A stretch of DNA of 64,000 bases from Candidatus Latescibacterota bacterium (GTDB lineage: Bacteria; Latescibacterota; UBA2968; UBA8231). A model generated the notes under the pieces. That model saw nothing but the letters and a program-made list of their open reading frames with translations, made no database searches and was not told the DNA's origin. A program made the translations under genes and the position numbers. The DNA lies in assembly GCA_022826515.1 (NCBI GenBank), contig JAJDUT010000112.1:1-64000 (forward strand), in the 5' to 3' direction. Shown one piece after another: positions 52,062-60,698 of the stretch. Position 1 is the first letter of the stretch. The number at the start of each line of letters is the position of its first letter.

Positions 52062-53033
52062 TCACTCTGGTATGAGAACGACCTTGCCGGTCGTCTTGCG
52101 CCCCTGTAAGGCGCGGTGCGCTTCGGCCGCGTCCGACAGGGCAAACTGCTCGCTGATACGCAGGGCCAATTCGCCGCTGGCGATCCATTCCAACACTGCG
52201 CCAGCGCGTTCCAATAGCGCCTCGCGGGTCTGGGTGTAGTGCATCATCGTTGGCCGCGTCAAAAAGAGCGACCCCTTGGTGCTGAGGATGCCGGGGTCAA
52301 AGGGTGGGACCGGGCCGCTCGACTGCCCGAACAACACCAAGTAGCCCAACGGCCTGAGCACGTTCAAGCTCTTGTCAAAGGTCGCCTGACCCACGGAGTC
52401 GTACACCACATCAACCCCGCGCCCGTCGGTGAGTGCCATGACGTCCTGTTCAAAGTCGCGCTCGGTATAGCGGATGACCTCATCGGCTCCGGCACCCCGC
52501 GCCAACGCTTCCTTTTCCTCGGTCGAGACCGTGGTCAACACCCGCGCCCCACACCGCTTGGCCATCTGAATTAGGAGCAGCCCCACGCCGCCAGCCCCGG
52601 CGTGGATCAGAGCCGTGTCTTCGCGGCCCAACCGGTAAGAGCCATGCGCGAGGTAATGCGCCGTCATGCCCTGTAGCAAAGCAGCGGCCCCCACCTGATA
52701 GGACGCTGAATCAGGCAGAGGGACCAAGCGGTCGGCCGGCACGGCTGCTTCTGCGGCGTACGACCCCATCACCCCGGCATAGGCCACGCGATCCCCCACT
52801 TGTACGCTCTCCACGCCCTCGCCGATGCCTGCAACGACTCCGGCGGCTTCCATGCCGGGAATGCAGGGCAAATCGACTGGGTATAGCCCTTCGCGGTGAT
52901 AGGTGTCGATGTAATTTAGACCGATGGCTTTGATTTCGACGACGGCTTCGCCCGGCCCAGGTGTGGGCGCGGGCACGTCCTCATAGGCGAGGACCTCAGG
53001 GCCACCGCACTGGTGGAAACGCACTGCTTTCAT
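52062..53033 (-). CDS. Quinone oxidoreductase-like MDR protein
   Basis: A 323-residue NADPH-dependent reductase. The ATG at 53033 behind AAAGG gives MKAVRFHQCGGPEVL; the frame opens at 53048. Cofactor motif HAGAGGVGLLLIQMA and GMEAAGVVAGIGEGV, with no structural zinc Cys cluster, place it in the quinone oxidoreductase (QOR) branch. Reduces quinones or enones. Ends 17 bp before the S1-domain gene. Confidence 0.92.
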   Translation of the reverse strand: MKAVRFHQCGGPEVLAYEDVPAPTPGPGEAVVEIKAIGLNYIDTYHREGLYPVDLPCIPGMEAAGVVAGIGEGVESVQVGDRVAYAGVMGSYAAEAAVPADRLVPLPDSASYQVGAAALLQGMTAHYLAHGSYRLGREDTALIHAGAGGVGLLLIQMAKRCGARVLTTVSTEEKEALARGAGADEVIRYTERDFEQDVMALTDGRGVDVVYDSVGQATFDKSLNVLRPLGYLVLFGQSSGPVPPFDPGILSTKGSLFLTRPTMMHYTQTREALLERAGAVLEWIASGELALRISEQFALSDAAEAHRALQGRKTTGKVVLIPE

Positions 53034-53195
53034 CGTGGACCTTTGCATGGGATCGAGGCCGCTGGCGCGGCAGAATATTTACCATTCAATAGCAAACTTT
53101 TTAAAATAACCATAAAATCTTCTTGAGACAAATTTGAAAAAACGGCGATCCGTGCATTTTTTTATCAGGTAAACCTGTATTCGCAAAGGAATCCG

Positions 53196-54548
53196 ATGAA
53201 AGTAGCTAAATTCGGCGGCACGTCCCTCGCGTCAGCCGAGCAAATAGAGAAAATTTGCGCCATTGTCACCGACGACCCAGAGCGCCGGCTCGTCGTAGTC
53301 TCGGCCCCAGGCAAGCGCGACCGAGAGGACACCAAAGTAACCGACCTCCTCATCGAGGTGGTCCGCGCCCAGCTAACCAACCAAGATGGTCGCACTGCGT
53401 TGGCGCGCGTCATCGACCGCTACGCCGCCATCATCTCCGACCTCGGCTTGCCGGACACCGCGCTCGCACCCATTGTCGCCGACTTTGAGCGGCGGCTGGC
53501 CATGAGCACCAGCGACGAAGCGCTCTACGCAGATGCCATGAAGGCCGGCGGCGAGGACAACTGCGCCCGCCTAGTCGCCGAGTACCTGCGCCACAACGGA
53601 GCCGAAGCCCATTATCTCGACCCCGGCGAGGGCGGCCTCATCCTCTCAGAAGAGCCGGGCAATGCCCGCGTCTTGCAAGCGTCCTACGGCAAGCTGCGCC
53701 AGCTCAAAGACCGGCCGGGCATCACCATTTTCCCCGGTTTTTTCGGCTATTCGCCCACCGGCCGCGTCGTCACCTTCTCGCGCGGCGGCTCGGACATAAC
53801 CGGCGCAATCCTCGCCGCGGCCGTCGATGCGACCGTGTACGAAAACTTCACGGATGTCGATTCGGTCTTTGTGGCCAATCCCGCGCTGGTCGAACACCCC
53901 GTCGCCGTCGCCGAGATTACCTACCGCGAGATGCGCGAGCTTTCCTACGCCGGGTTTTCCGTGTTTCACGACGAGGCCCTCGAACCCGTGTTTCACGCTG
54001 GCATCCCAGTCGTCGTCAAAAACACCAACAACCCCCAGGCACCCGGCACCCGCATCGTCCCCCAACGCGCGACCGGCGACCACCCCGTCGTCGGCATCGC
54101 CGCCACCGACGGGTTTTGCAGCATCTACATCAGCAAATATCTGATGAACCGCGAAGTGGGCTTTGGCCGCCGCTTGCTGGCCATTTTTGAAGACGAGGGC
54201 ATCTCCTTTGAGCACACGCCCTCGGGCATTGACAACATGTCGGTAATCGTGCGCGAGTCGTATTTCAACCACGCGGCCGAAGAGCGGGTCCTGCGCCGGA
54301 TCCGCACCGAGTTAGAAGTAGATGAACTGTCGGTCGCCCGCGGCCTCGCCTTGGTGATGGTCGTCGGCGAGGGCATGCACCACACCATTGGCTTAGCCTC
54401 CCGCTCCTGCCGTGCCTTTTCCCGCGCCCGCGTCAACATAGAAATGATCAATCAGGGGTCGAGCGAGGTCAGCATGATGTTCGGGATTGCGACAGCGGAC
54501 ATTCCCGCGGCCGTGCGCTCGCTCTACGGAGAGTTTTTTGGCGATTGA
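53196..54548 (+). CDS. Aspartate kinase
   Basis: A 450-residue kinase with VAKFGGTSLASAEQI at the N-terminus, the FSRGGSDITGA substrate motif and two C-terminal ACT domains (FEDEGISFEHTPSG, SRSCRAFSRARVNIEMINQ) for feedback control. First step from aspartate to lysine, threonine and methionine. The upstream 150 bases are AT-rich and may hold its promoter. I leave the symbol open because lysC and thrA/metL types differ only in regulation. Confidence 0.94.
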   Translation: MKVAKFGGTSLASAEQIEKICAIVTDDPERRLVVVSAPGKRDREDTKVTDLLIEVVRAQLTNQDGRTALARVIDRYAAIISDLGLPDTALAPIVADFERRLAMSTSDEALYADAMKAGGEDNCARLVAEYLRHNGAEAHYLDPGEGGLILSEEPGNARVLQASYGKLRQLKDRPGITIFPGFFGYSPTGRVVTFSRGGSDITGAILAAAVDATVYENFTDVDSVFVANPALVEHPVAVAEITYREMRELSYAGFSVFHDEALEPVFHAGIPVVVKNTNNPQAPGTRIVPQRATGDHPVVGIAATDGFCSIYISKYLMNREVGFGRRLLAIFEDEGISFEHTPSGIDNMSVIVRESYFNHAAEERVLRRIRTELEVDELSVARGLALVMVVGEGMHHTIGLASRSCRAFSRARVNIEMINQGSSEVSMMFGIATADIPAAVRSLYGEFFGD

Positions 54549-54553
54549 TCGGG

Positions 54554-55771
54554 CTACGCCGCCCAAATCACCAACCGCAACTCGCTGTCGTCAATCAGGC
54601 TGTACTCGGGGAGACGGCCCGCAAGCTGCTGGCACTCCTCTCGGATAATTGGCACCCCATCGCCGCGCCGGTCCATCAAGTGAGTTCGTCCAAGACCGGC
54701 TGGTGCGGGACAACGCGCCAACAGAGACACGATAAGTTCATTGCGATTGGATTGCCGCAGGTGCAAGCTATCTGGCGAGAGCGTATTCGCCAAGGCACCG
54801 GGGACATATAGCTCAAGGCGGTCTCCGAACATGTGCAGACGCACCCGCGAACCCCCCATCGAATAGTCCCGATGCGCCACGGCGTTGACGAGCGCCTCAA
54901 ATACAGCCCGCTCGCTGAACTGCGGCTGATCAACCCGGGCCGTTACTTTGGTCGCTCGCACCAGCATGTTCCGCCGCACGAAGTGCAACGCTTCCGCAAC
55001 CTGCTCGTCGAGTGGTCCTTCAATATCGCGGGCGTCGGTCTGATAGTTGACATCTGTCCGCTCCCCTGCATAGCTGACGGCTTGGATGTATGCGTGAGGC
55101 ATCCACTGTTGCGGCTCCCGCGTACATAGTAGAACGCCGGCGAGCGTGAGGCGTACGACGTCTTCCTCGTCGGCAGCGACGATGCGGAGCTTGTGCAAAG
55201 TGTCCTCGGTCAACTCGGCGTCTTCGCGGAGGAATCGGCGCATCAGTTCCCCGTCGAGGTACTCTGGCGAGGTGCGGGGAACAACCGATTCGTCGAAGCG
55301 GATCACACGACTCTGGCTACGCTCTTGAAAGAGCCGCGCCAAAAACTCGGCAGCCATTTCGCGCTTTGAGCTACCGATCCTACGGAAGTAGCCGCCCGGA
55401 CTCTTGTGGACGAATAGGCTGCGGGCAATATCGATGCAGATGACCGGAACGGGCGTTCCAGTGGCATCCGGCAATTCCAGTTTGCGTATGTCAACGCTGA
55501 GCGCGGGGTTCACCGAATCGTTGCAGATTTCGCGCACCCAACCCTCGACCGCATCCAAGCCCTCCAAAGGGATACCCAAGACCTCGCGGGTCGCGTCTTC
55601 TACTCCCAAGACAAGGGTTCCGCCCCGGCTGTTGGCAAAGGCGGCAAGTTCATCGGCGAACTCGTTTCGATGCGGACGGGTGACGCGGTCGCCGGACAGC
55701 ACGACGCGCTTGAGTTCCAACGTCGAGTCCTCGCCGAGGCGAATGCGGCGGGATAGGTCAGCAACAGTCAT
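54554..55771 (-). CDS. ATP-binding protein with AlbA_2/Schlafen-like domain
   Basis: A 405-residue protein: N-terminal AlbA_2 domain (EDSTLELKRVVLSG, FANSRGGTLVLGVED), middle helical region, and a C-terminal GHKL/HATPase_c_4 part (VFEALVNAVAHRDYSMGG, DRLELYVPG). This domain order defines a common group of putative transcriptional regulators and defence-associated proteins of unknown mechanism. It converges on the aspartate kinase gene with 5 bp between stops. Confidence 0.87.
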   Translation of the reverse strand: MTVADLSRRIRLGEDSTLELKRVVLSGDRVTRPHRNEFADELAAFANSRGGTLVLGVEDATREVLGIPLEGLDAVEGWVREICNDSVNPALSVDIRKLELPDATGTPVPVICIDIARSLFVHKSPGGYFRRIGSSKREMAAEFLARLFQERSQSRVIRFDESVVPRTSPEYLDGELMRRFLREDAELTEDTLHKLRIVAADEEDVVRLTLAGVLLCTREPQQWMPHAYIQAVSYAGERTDVNYQTDARDIEGPLDEQVAEALHFVRRNMLVRATKVTARVDQPQFSERAVFEALVNAVAHRDYSMGGSRVRLHMFGDRLELYVPGALANTLSPDSLHLRQSNRNELIVSLLARCPAPAGLGRTHLMDRRGDGVPIIREECQQLAGRLPEYSLIDDSELRLVIWAA

Positions 55772-55836
55772 CGGTTTTGTTTTCCTTTTTACCTTCTTAG
55801 CGGCCTAGGTGTCTCGTCTTCACCTCACTATTATAC

Positions 55837-56967
55837 CTATACCAATTTGGCGAGAACCGCTAGAAACCGCTCCACATCGTCACTATTATTATACAAATGC
55901 CCTGAGACCCGCACCCGCCCATATTCCCCCCACACCAACACCCCTCGGTCGGCGAGGTCCTCGCACAGTCCGTGCGCGTCGTCGTCTGCAAAACAGGTAT
56001 TGCCCGAGCGCTGCGACCGCTCGCTCGGCGAAATGACCTGCCGCCCGAGGCGCTCTAGCCCGGCGCTGATTTGTTCGGACAAGTCTCGGTTGTGCTCGGC
56101 TATCCGCTCAATCCCCACATCCAATAGCCGCCCCAAGGCGTGGTCGAGATACAGCACCGCTACCATGGCCGGATTGCCCGGCTCCATTTTATCGGGCATC
56201 GGCTTTTCGTCGGCGTCCGGTGCGCGCACAGCCCCTTGCGTCGGCCACACCGCCAAGTTGCGCCAACCAAAAGCCGTGGAGCGCACTTTCGCCTCGGCCC
56301 GCTGGCTCAGATAACACGGCGCGACCCCGTGGGTCGCCAACAGCCACTTGTAGCACGAACTGACGCACAAGTCGGTACACGCGGCCGGTACGGCGACTGC
56401 GCCCGCAGCGTGGGTCGCATCGACCGCCAAAAGCGCGTCCCGTCCAGCAAGCCCGTCCGCAAGCTGCTCAATATCGAGGTTTTGCCCCGTATAAAAGCTG
56501 ACCTGACTCACGGCCAAGACCCGCGTGCGCTCATCGACTGCGGCCAACAGATCTTCCTCCCGCACCAACCAATCGCGGTGCGGCACTAATCGCAACTCGA
56601 CCCCTTGCTCGCGCACGTTGCGCCAATTGTACGCCACCGAGGGAAATTCCAAGTTGGTGGTGACCACGTTGTCGCCCGGCTGCCAGTCCAAGCCCCGCGC
56701 CAGCCAAGCCATGCCTTCAGCCGCCGACGGCGTAAAGGCGATCCGCTCAGCCGGAACGCTCCACAACTGTCCCATGCGCTGGCGGCAGCGCTCGCCACGG
56801 GCGTATATGGTACGCCGTCCGCGGTCTCCGCCGCTTTTGTCCCTAGCAAACTCCACATAGATCGCATCCTGCCCTTTTAACCAAGGAGCTTCGCCCCCCG
56901 TGCAGAGATGAGTCACCGCGTCGAGCCCGACGAAATCCGCGGAAGGAATGAGGCTTTCGCTTTTCAT
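55837..56967 (-). CDS. Class V aminotransferase
   Basis: A 376-residue PLP enzyme. Cofactor Lys in VSSCYKWLLATHGVAP, AFTPSAAEGMAWLARGL at the phosphate loop, DATHAAGAV with the pyridine-binding Asp. Related to the isopenicillin N epimerase/NifS-like branch; no Cys active-site loop is evident, so a desulfurase is less likely. Single gene; substrate unknown. Confidence 0.88.
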   Translation of the reverse strand: MKSESLIPSADFVGLDAVTHLCTGGEAPWLKGQDAIYVEFARDKSGGDRGRRTIYARGERCRQRMGQLWSVPAERIAFTPSAAEGMAWLARGLDWQPGDNVVTTNLEFPSVAYNWRNVREQGVELRLVPHRDWLVREEDLLAAVDERTRVLAVSQVSFYTGQNLDIEQLADGLAGRDALLAVDATHAAGAVAVPAACTDLCVSSCYKWLLATHGVAPCYLSQRAEAKVRSTAFGWRNLAVWPTQGAVRAPDADEKPMPDKMEPGNPAMVAVLYLDHALGRLLDVGIERIAEHNRDLSEQISAGLERLGRQVISPSERSQRSGNTCFADDDAHGLCEDLADRGVLVWGEYGRVRVSGHLYNNSDDVERFLAVLAKLV

Positions 56968-57061
56968 ATGGCCATCCTGAATGAGTTGAACGATTCCAGC
57001 CAGCTACAGCTTGTCTTGGCAATACCGTTCTGCGTCCATCTGCGGATTACTATAGCACGTC

Positions 57062-59065
57062 CTATTCGCTATCTACAATCCGCATGGCTTCTTCGCGTGC
57101 GCTTTGCAGCAAGGCCCCGTCGGCGACCAAATCCGCCGCCTTAAAAGTGGGCATCCCGGCCTGGCGCACGCCAAAAAACTCGCCGGGGCCGCGCAGTTGC
57201 AAATCCTTTTCCGCGATCTCAAAGCCATCTTGGGTGCGCTCCATGGTCTGGAGCCGCTCGCGCGAATCCGCCAACTCGGCCCCGGCGTGGGCATAGCTGA
57301 TGAGGATGCAAAACGACTGCTCACCGCCGCGCCCCACGCGGCCGCGCAACTGGTGCAATTGCGCCAAACCGAAGCGCTCGGCGTGTTCGATGATCATCAC
57401 CGTGGCATTGGGCACATCCACCCCGACCTCGACGACCGTGGTGCAGACCACGACTTGGACCCGGTTTTGCTTGAATTCTTCCATGACCGCGGCCTTTTCT
57501 TCGGCTGCCATGCGCCCGTGTAGCAAAGCCACGGCGAACTCGGCCAACGGACCGTGGCGCAGCTCGTCGTAGGCTTCGACCGCGGATTTGTAATCCGCCT
57601 TTTCCGACTCTTCGATCAGCGGATATACCACGTACACTTGCCGTCCTTGGCGCACCTGATCGCCAGCAAACTCAAAAATCGCCTCGCGGCGGTCGTTGCC
57701 GCGCAGGGCCGTGCGGATCGGCTTGCGCCCAGGCGGCAACTCGTCGATAACCGACACATCTAACTCGCCGTACAGGGTCAGAGCTAGGGTACGCGGGATG
57801 GGCGTGGCCGTCATCACCAGCAAATCGGGCTTTGCGCCTTTCTTGTAGAGCGCACCGCGCTGCACGACCCCAAAGCGGTGCTGCTCGTCGATAACCGCCA
57901 GCCCCAAGCGGGCAAATTGCACCCCCTCCTGAATCAGCGCGTGAGTGCCCACCACAATGTGAGCCGCGCCGCTTTCAATGGCCGTCAACAGCTCCTGCCG
58001 GAGCGCCTTGCGCTGGGCACCCTTGAGGAAAACCACCGTCAGACCAAGAGGCTCGACAAGTTCCTGGATATTGAAAAAGTGCTGCTCGGCGAGGATCTCG
58101 GTCGGGGCCATCATCGCCGCTTGGTAGCCGTTCTCCACAGCCGTCAGCATCGCACTTAGCCCCACCAAGGTCTTGCCCGAGCCGACATCGCCTTGGACGA
58201 GGCGATTCATAACTTGGGGGCGCTGCATCTGCGCGGCGATCTCGGCGACGACTCGGAGTTGGGCGCGCGTAGGGGCAAACGGCAGGGAATCCCACAGGGC
58301 GGGCACCAGCTTTTCGCTGGGCGCGAAGGCAATGCCGTCGGCCTGCTCGCGGCTTTTTTTGCGCCGCCGCGCCAAGCGCAGTTGAAAGGCAAAAAGCTCG
58401 CCAAAGGCCAAGCGCTGCCGCGCGCGCTCCGCTTCGGCGAGGCTGGCGGGAAAATGCACTTGGCGCAGACTAGCGCCCAACTCTGCAAGGCCCAAGCGCT
58501 GGCGCAAGGCTGTGGGCAAATCGTCTTCGATCCGCTCGGCAAAGGTATCCAGTGCCTCGCTTATCAAGCGGCGGAATCCCCGGCTGCGCAGGCCCCGCTC
58601 CTTCATATCGGCACTAGTCGTATAGAGCGGGACTACGACGCCCGTGTGAAGCCGCTCCTCCCCGAGTAGGAATTCGTACTCGGGATGGACCATCTGCCGC
58701 CGCCCTTGGAAGAGATCGACCTTGCCGCTTATGGCCAGCTCGTCGCCGACGGCAAAGTTTCGCTGCAAGTAGCGTCCCCCCTGAAAAAAGGTACAGGTGA
58801 TATCGTCGGTCTCGTCGGCGACCACCATCACGAAGCGGGGCCGTGGCCCGGGCATGAAGCGCGTCTGGCGCACTTGGCCGATGAGGGTCACCTCTTGGCC
58901 GATTGGTGCCCGAGCCATGGGCAAAATCTGCGAGCGGTCGAGGTAGCGACGCGGCAGGTAGTACAACAAATCGCCCAGCGTCAAGATCTCTACCTCTTTG
59001 AGCGCAGACGCTCGTTTGGCCCCTACGCCTTTTATTTTTTCAATGGGGATGGACAGAATTTCCAT
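57062..59065 (-). CDS. recG: ATP-dependent DNA helicase
   Basis: A 667-residue helicase. N-terminal wedge (IKGVGAKRASALKE, LLYYLPRRYLDRS), OB part, Walker A RLVQGDVGSGKT, motif II VIDEQHRFGV, motif III MTATPIPRTLA, motif VI QLRGRVGRGG and C-terminal TDGFEIAEKD-like region. It remodels stalled forks. Slightly shorter than the E. coli protein but complete. Confidence 0.96.
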   Translation of the reverse strand: MEILSIPIEKIKGVGAKRASALKEVEILTLGDLLYYLPRRYLDRSQILPMARAPIGQEVTLIGQVRQTRFMPGPRPRFVMVVADETDDITCTFFQGGRYLQRNFAVGDELAISGKVDLFQGRRQMVHPEYEFLLGEERLHTGVVVPLYTTSADMKERGLRSRGFRRLISEALDTFAERIEDDLPTALRQRLGLAELGASLRQVHFPASLAEAERARQRLAFGELFAFQLRLARRRKKSREQADGIAFAPSEKLVPALWDSLPFAPTRAQLRVVAEIAAQMQRPQVMNRLVQGDVGSGKTLVGLSAMLTAVENGYQAAMMAPTEILAEQHFFNIQELVEPLGLTVVFLKGAQRKALRQELLTAIESGAAHIVVGTHALIQEGVQFARLGLAVIDEQHRFGVVQRGALYKKGAKPDLLVMTATPIPRTLALTLYGELDVSVIDELPPGRKPIRTALRGNDRREAIFEFAGDQVRQGRQVYVVYPLIEESEKADYKSAVEAYDELRHGPLAEFAVALLHGRMAAEEKAAVMEEFKQNRVQVVVCTTVVEVGVDVPNATVMIIEHAERFGLAQLHQLRGRVGRGGEQSFCILISYAHAGAELADSRERLQTMERTQDGFEIAEKDLQLRGPGEFFGVRQAGMPTFKAADLVADGALLQSAREEAMRIVDSE

Positions 59066-59121
59066 GCTTGGCCATGCGTTGACGCGACCGGGCCGCGGCC
59101 TATCTTTGGCCGCATATTGCC

Positions 59122-59595
59122 ATGCCCAGGTCCATTACCTTTGCTCATTATCTAATGGGGCACGCGCCGTTTAGACGCGCGTCCTTCTTCTACGCCTATG
59201 TCGGGATGTGGCTCCACCTGCTCATTAGCACGGGCCTCTTAGCGCTCTCTGGGGCACGCGACTGGTTGTCAATCTTCGCGGCGCTGGTCGTCGGCTCGTT
59301 TTGCGTGGGACTCGTACTTTACGGCCTGCTGACGGATACGCGCCGCCTGCTAATCAACATCGGTTCCTATGCTGCTGGTATCGCGCATGTGTTCTCGACC
59401 GATCCTGTAGTCATCACCTGCTTCATCGCCGGACTCATCGCCGCGCTCGTTTCCAGCTACAGCATCTTGGCGGCAGAATACGACCGCTATCAGCGCGAAG
59501 TCCACCGCCAGCCCCTGCCGCTTCCTGCCTCCGTGCCGCTCCTGCTAGGCGCAACCATCGTCCTCCTCTGCGCCTATGGCCTCTTAGCAAGCTAG
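59122..59595 (+). CDS. Small four-helix membrane protein, unknown
   Basis: A 157-residue protein with four predicted membrane segments (about 27-44, 48-68, 86-112, 133-156) and a basic N-terminus (FAHYLMGHAPFRRASF). No family recognised. It diverges from recG and converges on mraY; the two stop codons overlap inside a CTAG palindrome. Confidence 0.65.
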   Translation: MPRSITFAHYLMGHAPFRRASFFYAYVGMWLHLLISTGLLALSGARDWLSIFAALVVGSFCVGLVLYGLLTDTRRLLINIGSYAAGIAHVFSTDPVVITCFIAGLIAALVSSYSILAAEYDRYQREVHRQPLPLPASVPLLLGATIVLLCAYGLLAS

Positions 59596-60698
59596 CGAAT
59601 TTTAAGCGTCGCCAAGCCGCATAGGGCCAAAATGCCAGCCACGATCCAGAAGCGAATGACGATCTTGGTGTCGGCCAAGCCGCGCTGTTGGAAGTGGTGG
59701 TGAATTGGCGAGCGGGTGAAAAAGCGCCGCCCCAACCACCGGATGCCGATCTTTTCCTGTATCACCACCGACAAGGTCTCGCCGACGAAGATTCCCCCGA
59801 CGATTAGGAAGAGGAACTCCTGTTTGACCAAGACGGCGACCGTGCCCAACAAGCCGCCTAGCGCCATGGATCCGGTATCGCCCATGATGACGTTGGCCGG
59901 ATAGGAATTGAACCACAAAAAGCCGAGGCAGGCCCCAAAGACGATGGAGCAGATTATGGCGACTTCCCCCACGCCCGGCATAAAGGGAAAGATCAGAAAC
60001 TCCGCGATCTCAGCGTGGCTGGACACGTAAGCGAACACCCCGAAGACGGCCACGACAAAAGCAGTCGGCACAATAGCCAAGCCGTCAATCCCGTCGGCCA
60101 GATTGACCGAGTTGGAGATGGCCGTCACCGTAAAGGCGATAAAAGGCACATAGCCCCACGAAAGATCGAGCACCGGATTTTTGAAAAAGGGCAGATAAAG
60201 CTGGGTCGCCAACCCCGCCGACTCCGCTGGGAGCGCTTGCGTGACGTACGCGGTGCCAAACGCCATCCCAAAGGCTACTTGCAGCGCCAACTTGGCCTTC
60301 TCGGACAGCCCGCGATCGCTAGAGCGATAGCGCACCTTGAGGAAGTCGTCAATCCAGCCGAGCGCAGCAAACCAGACAATCGCTCCCACGCAGAACAGCA
60401 CGAAGAGGCTGTGCAGCTTACACCACAAGCCGACGCTGATCAAGATCGCGGCGATGATTAGGCCACCACCGTAGGTTTTGGCTTGGTTGCTAGCCGCTTC
60501 AAAGTTGAGATAGTCGCGGGGCATGTCGCGGTGCCCGCGGCCGTAGAAGTAGAGGATGACTCGCCCACCACAGAGAATAGTGAGGATCAACGAGGTGATC
60601 GCGCCGCAGAGCGCGCGAAAGATGATCGAATCGACCAAGCGCAAAAACGACAAGGCCTCGACAGCATCTTGCAGGTAAATTCCGAGGTAATAGATCAT
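59592..60698 (-). CDS. mraY: Phospho-N-acetylmuramoyl-pentapeptide transferase
   Basis: A 368-residue polytopic enzyme with the MraY catalytic sets WIDDFLKVRYR, NLADGIDGLAIV, NVIMGDTGSMALGG and SPIHHHFQQRG. It makes lipid I. The N-terminal conserved GTPTMGG-type motif is replaced by AKTYGGG. The start overlaps the murG stop (ATGA), so it is coupled behind murG, the reverse of the usual dcw order, and no other dcw genes are near. Confidence 0.93.
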   Translation of the reverse strand: MIYYLGIYLQDAVEALSFLRLVDSIIFRALCGAITSLILTILCGGRVILYFYGRGHRDMPRDYLNFEAASNQAKTYGGGLIIAAILISVGLWCKLHSLFVLFCVGAIVWFAALGWIDDFLKVRYRSSDRGLSEKAKLALQVAFGMAFGTAYVTQALPAESAGLATQLYLPFFKNPVLDLSWGYVPFIAFTVTAISNSVNLADGIDGLAIVPTAFVVAVFGVFAYVSSHAEIAEFLIFPFMPGVGEVAIICSIVFGACLGFLWFNSYPANVIMGDTGSMALGGLLGTVAVLVKQEFLFLIVGGIFVGETLSVVIQEKIGIRWLGRRFFTRSPIHHHFQQRGLADTKIVIRFWIVAGILALCGLATLKIR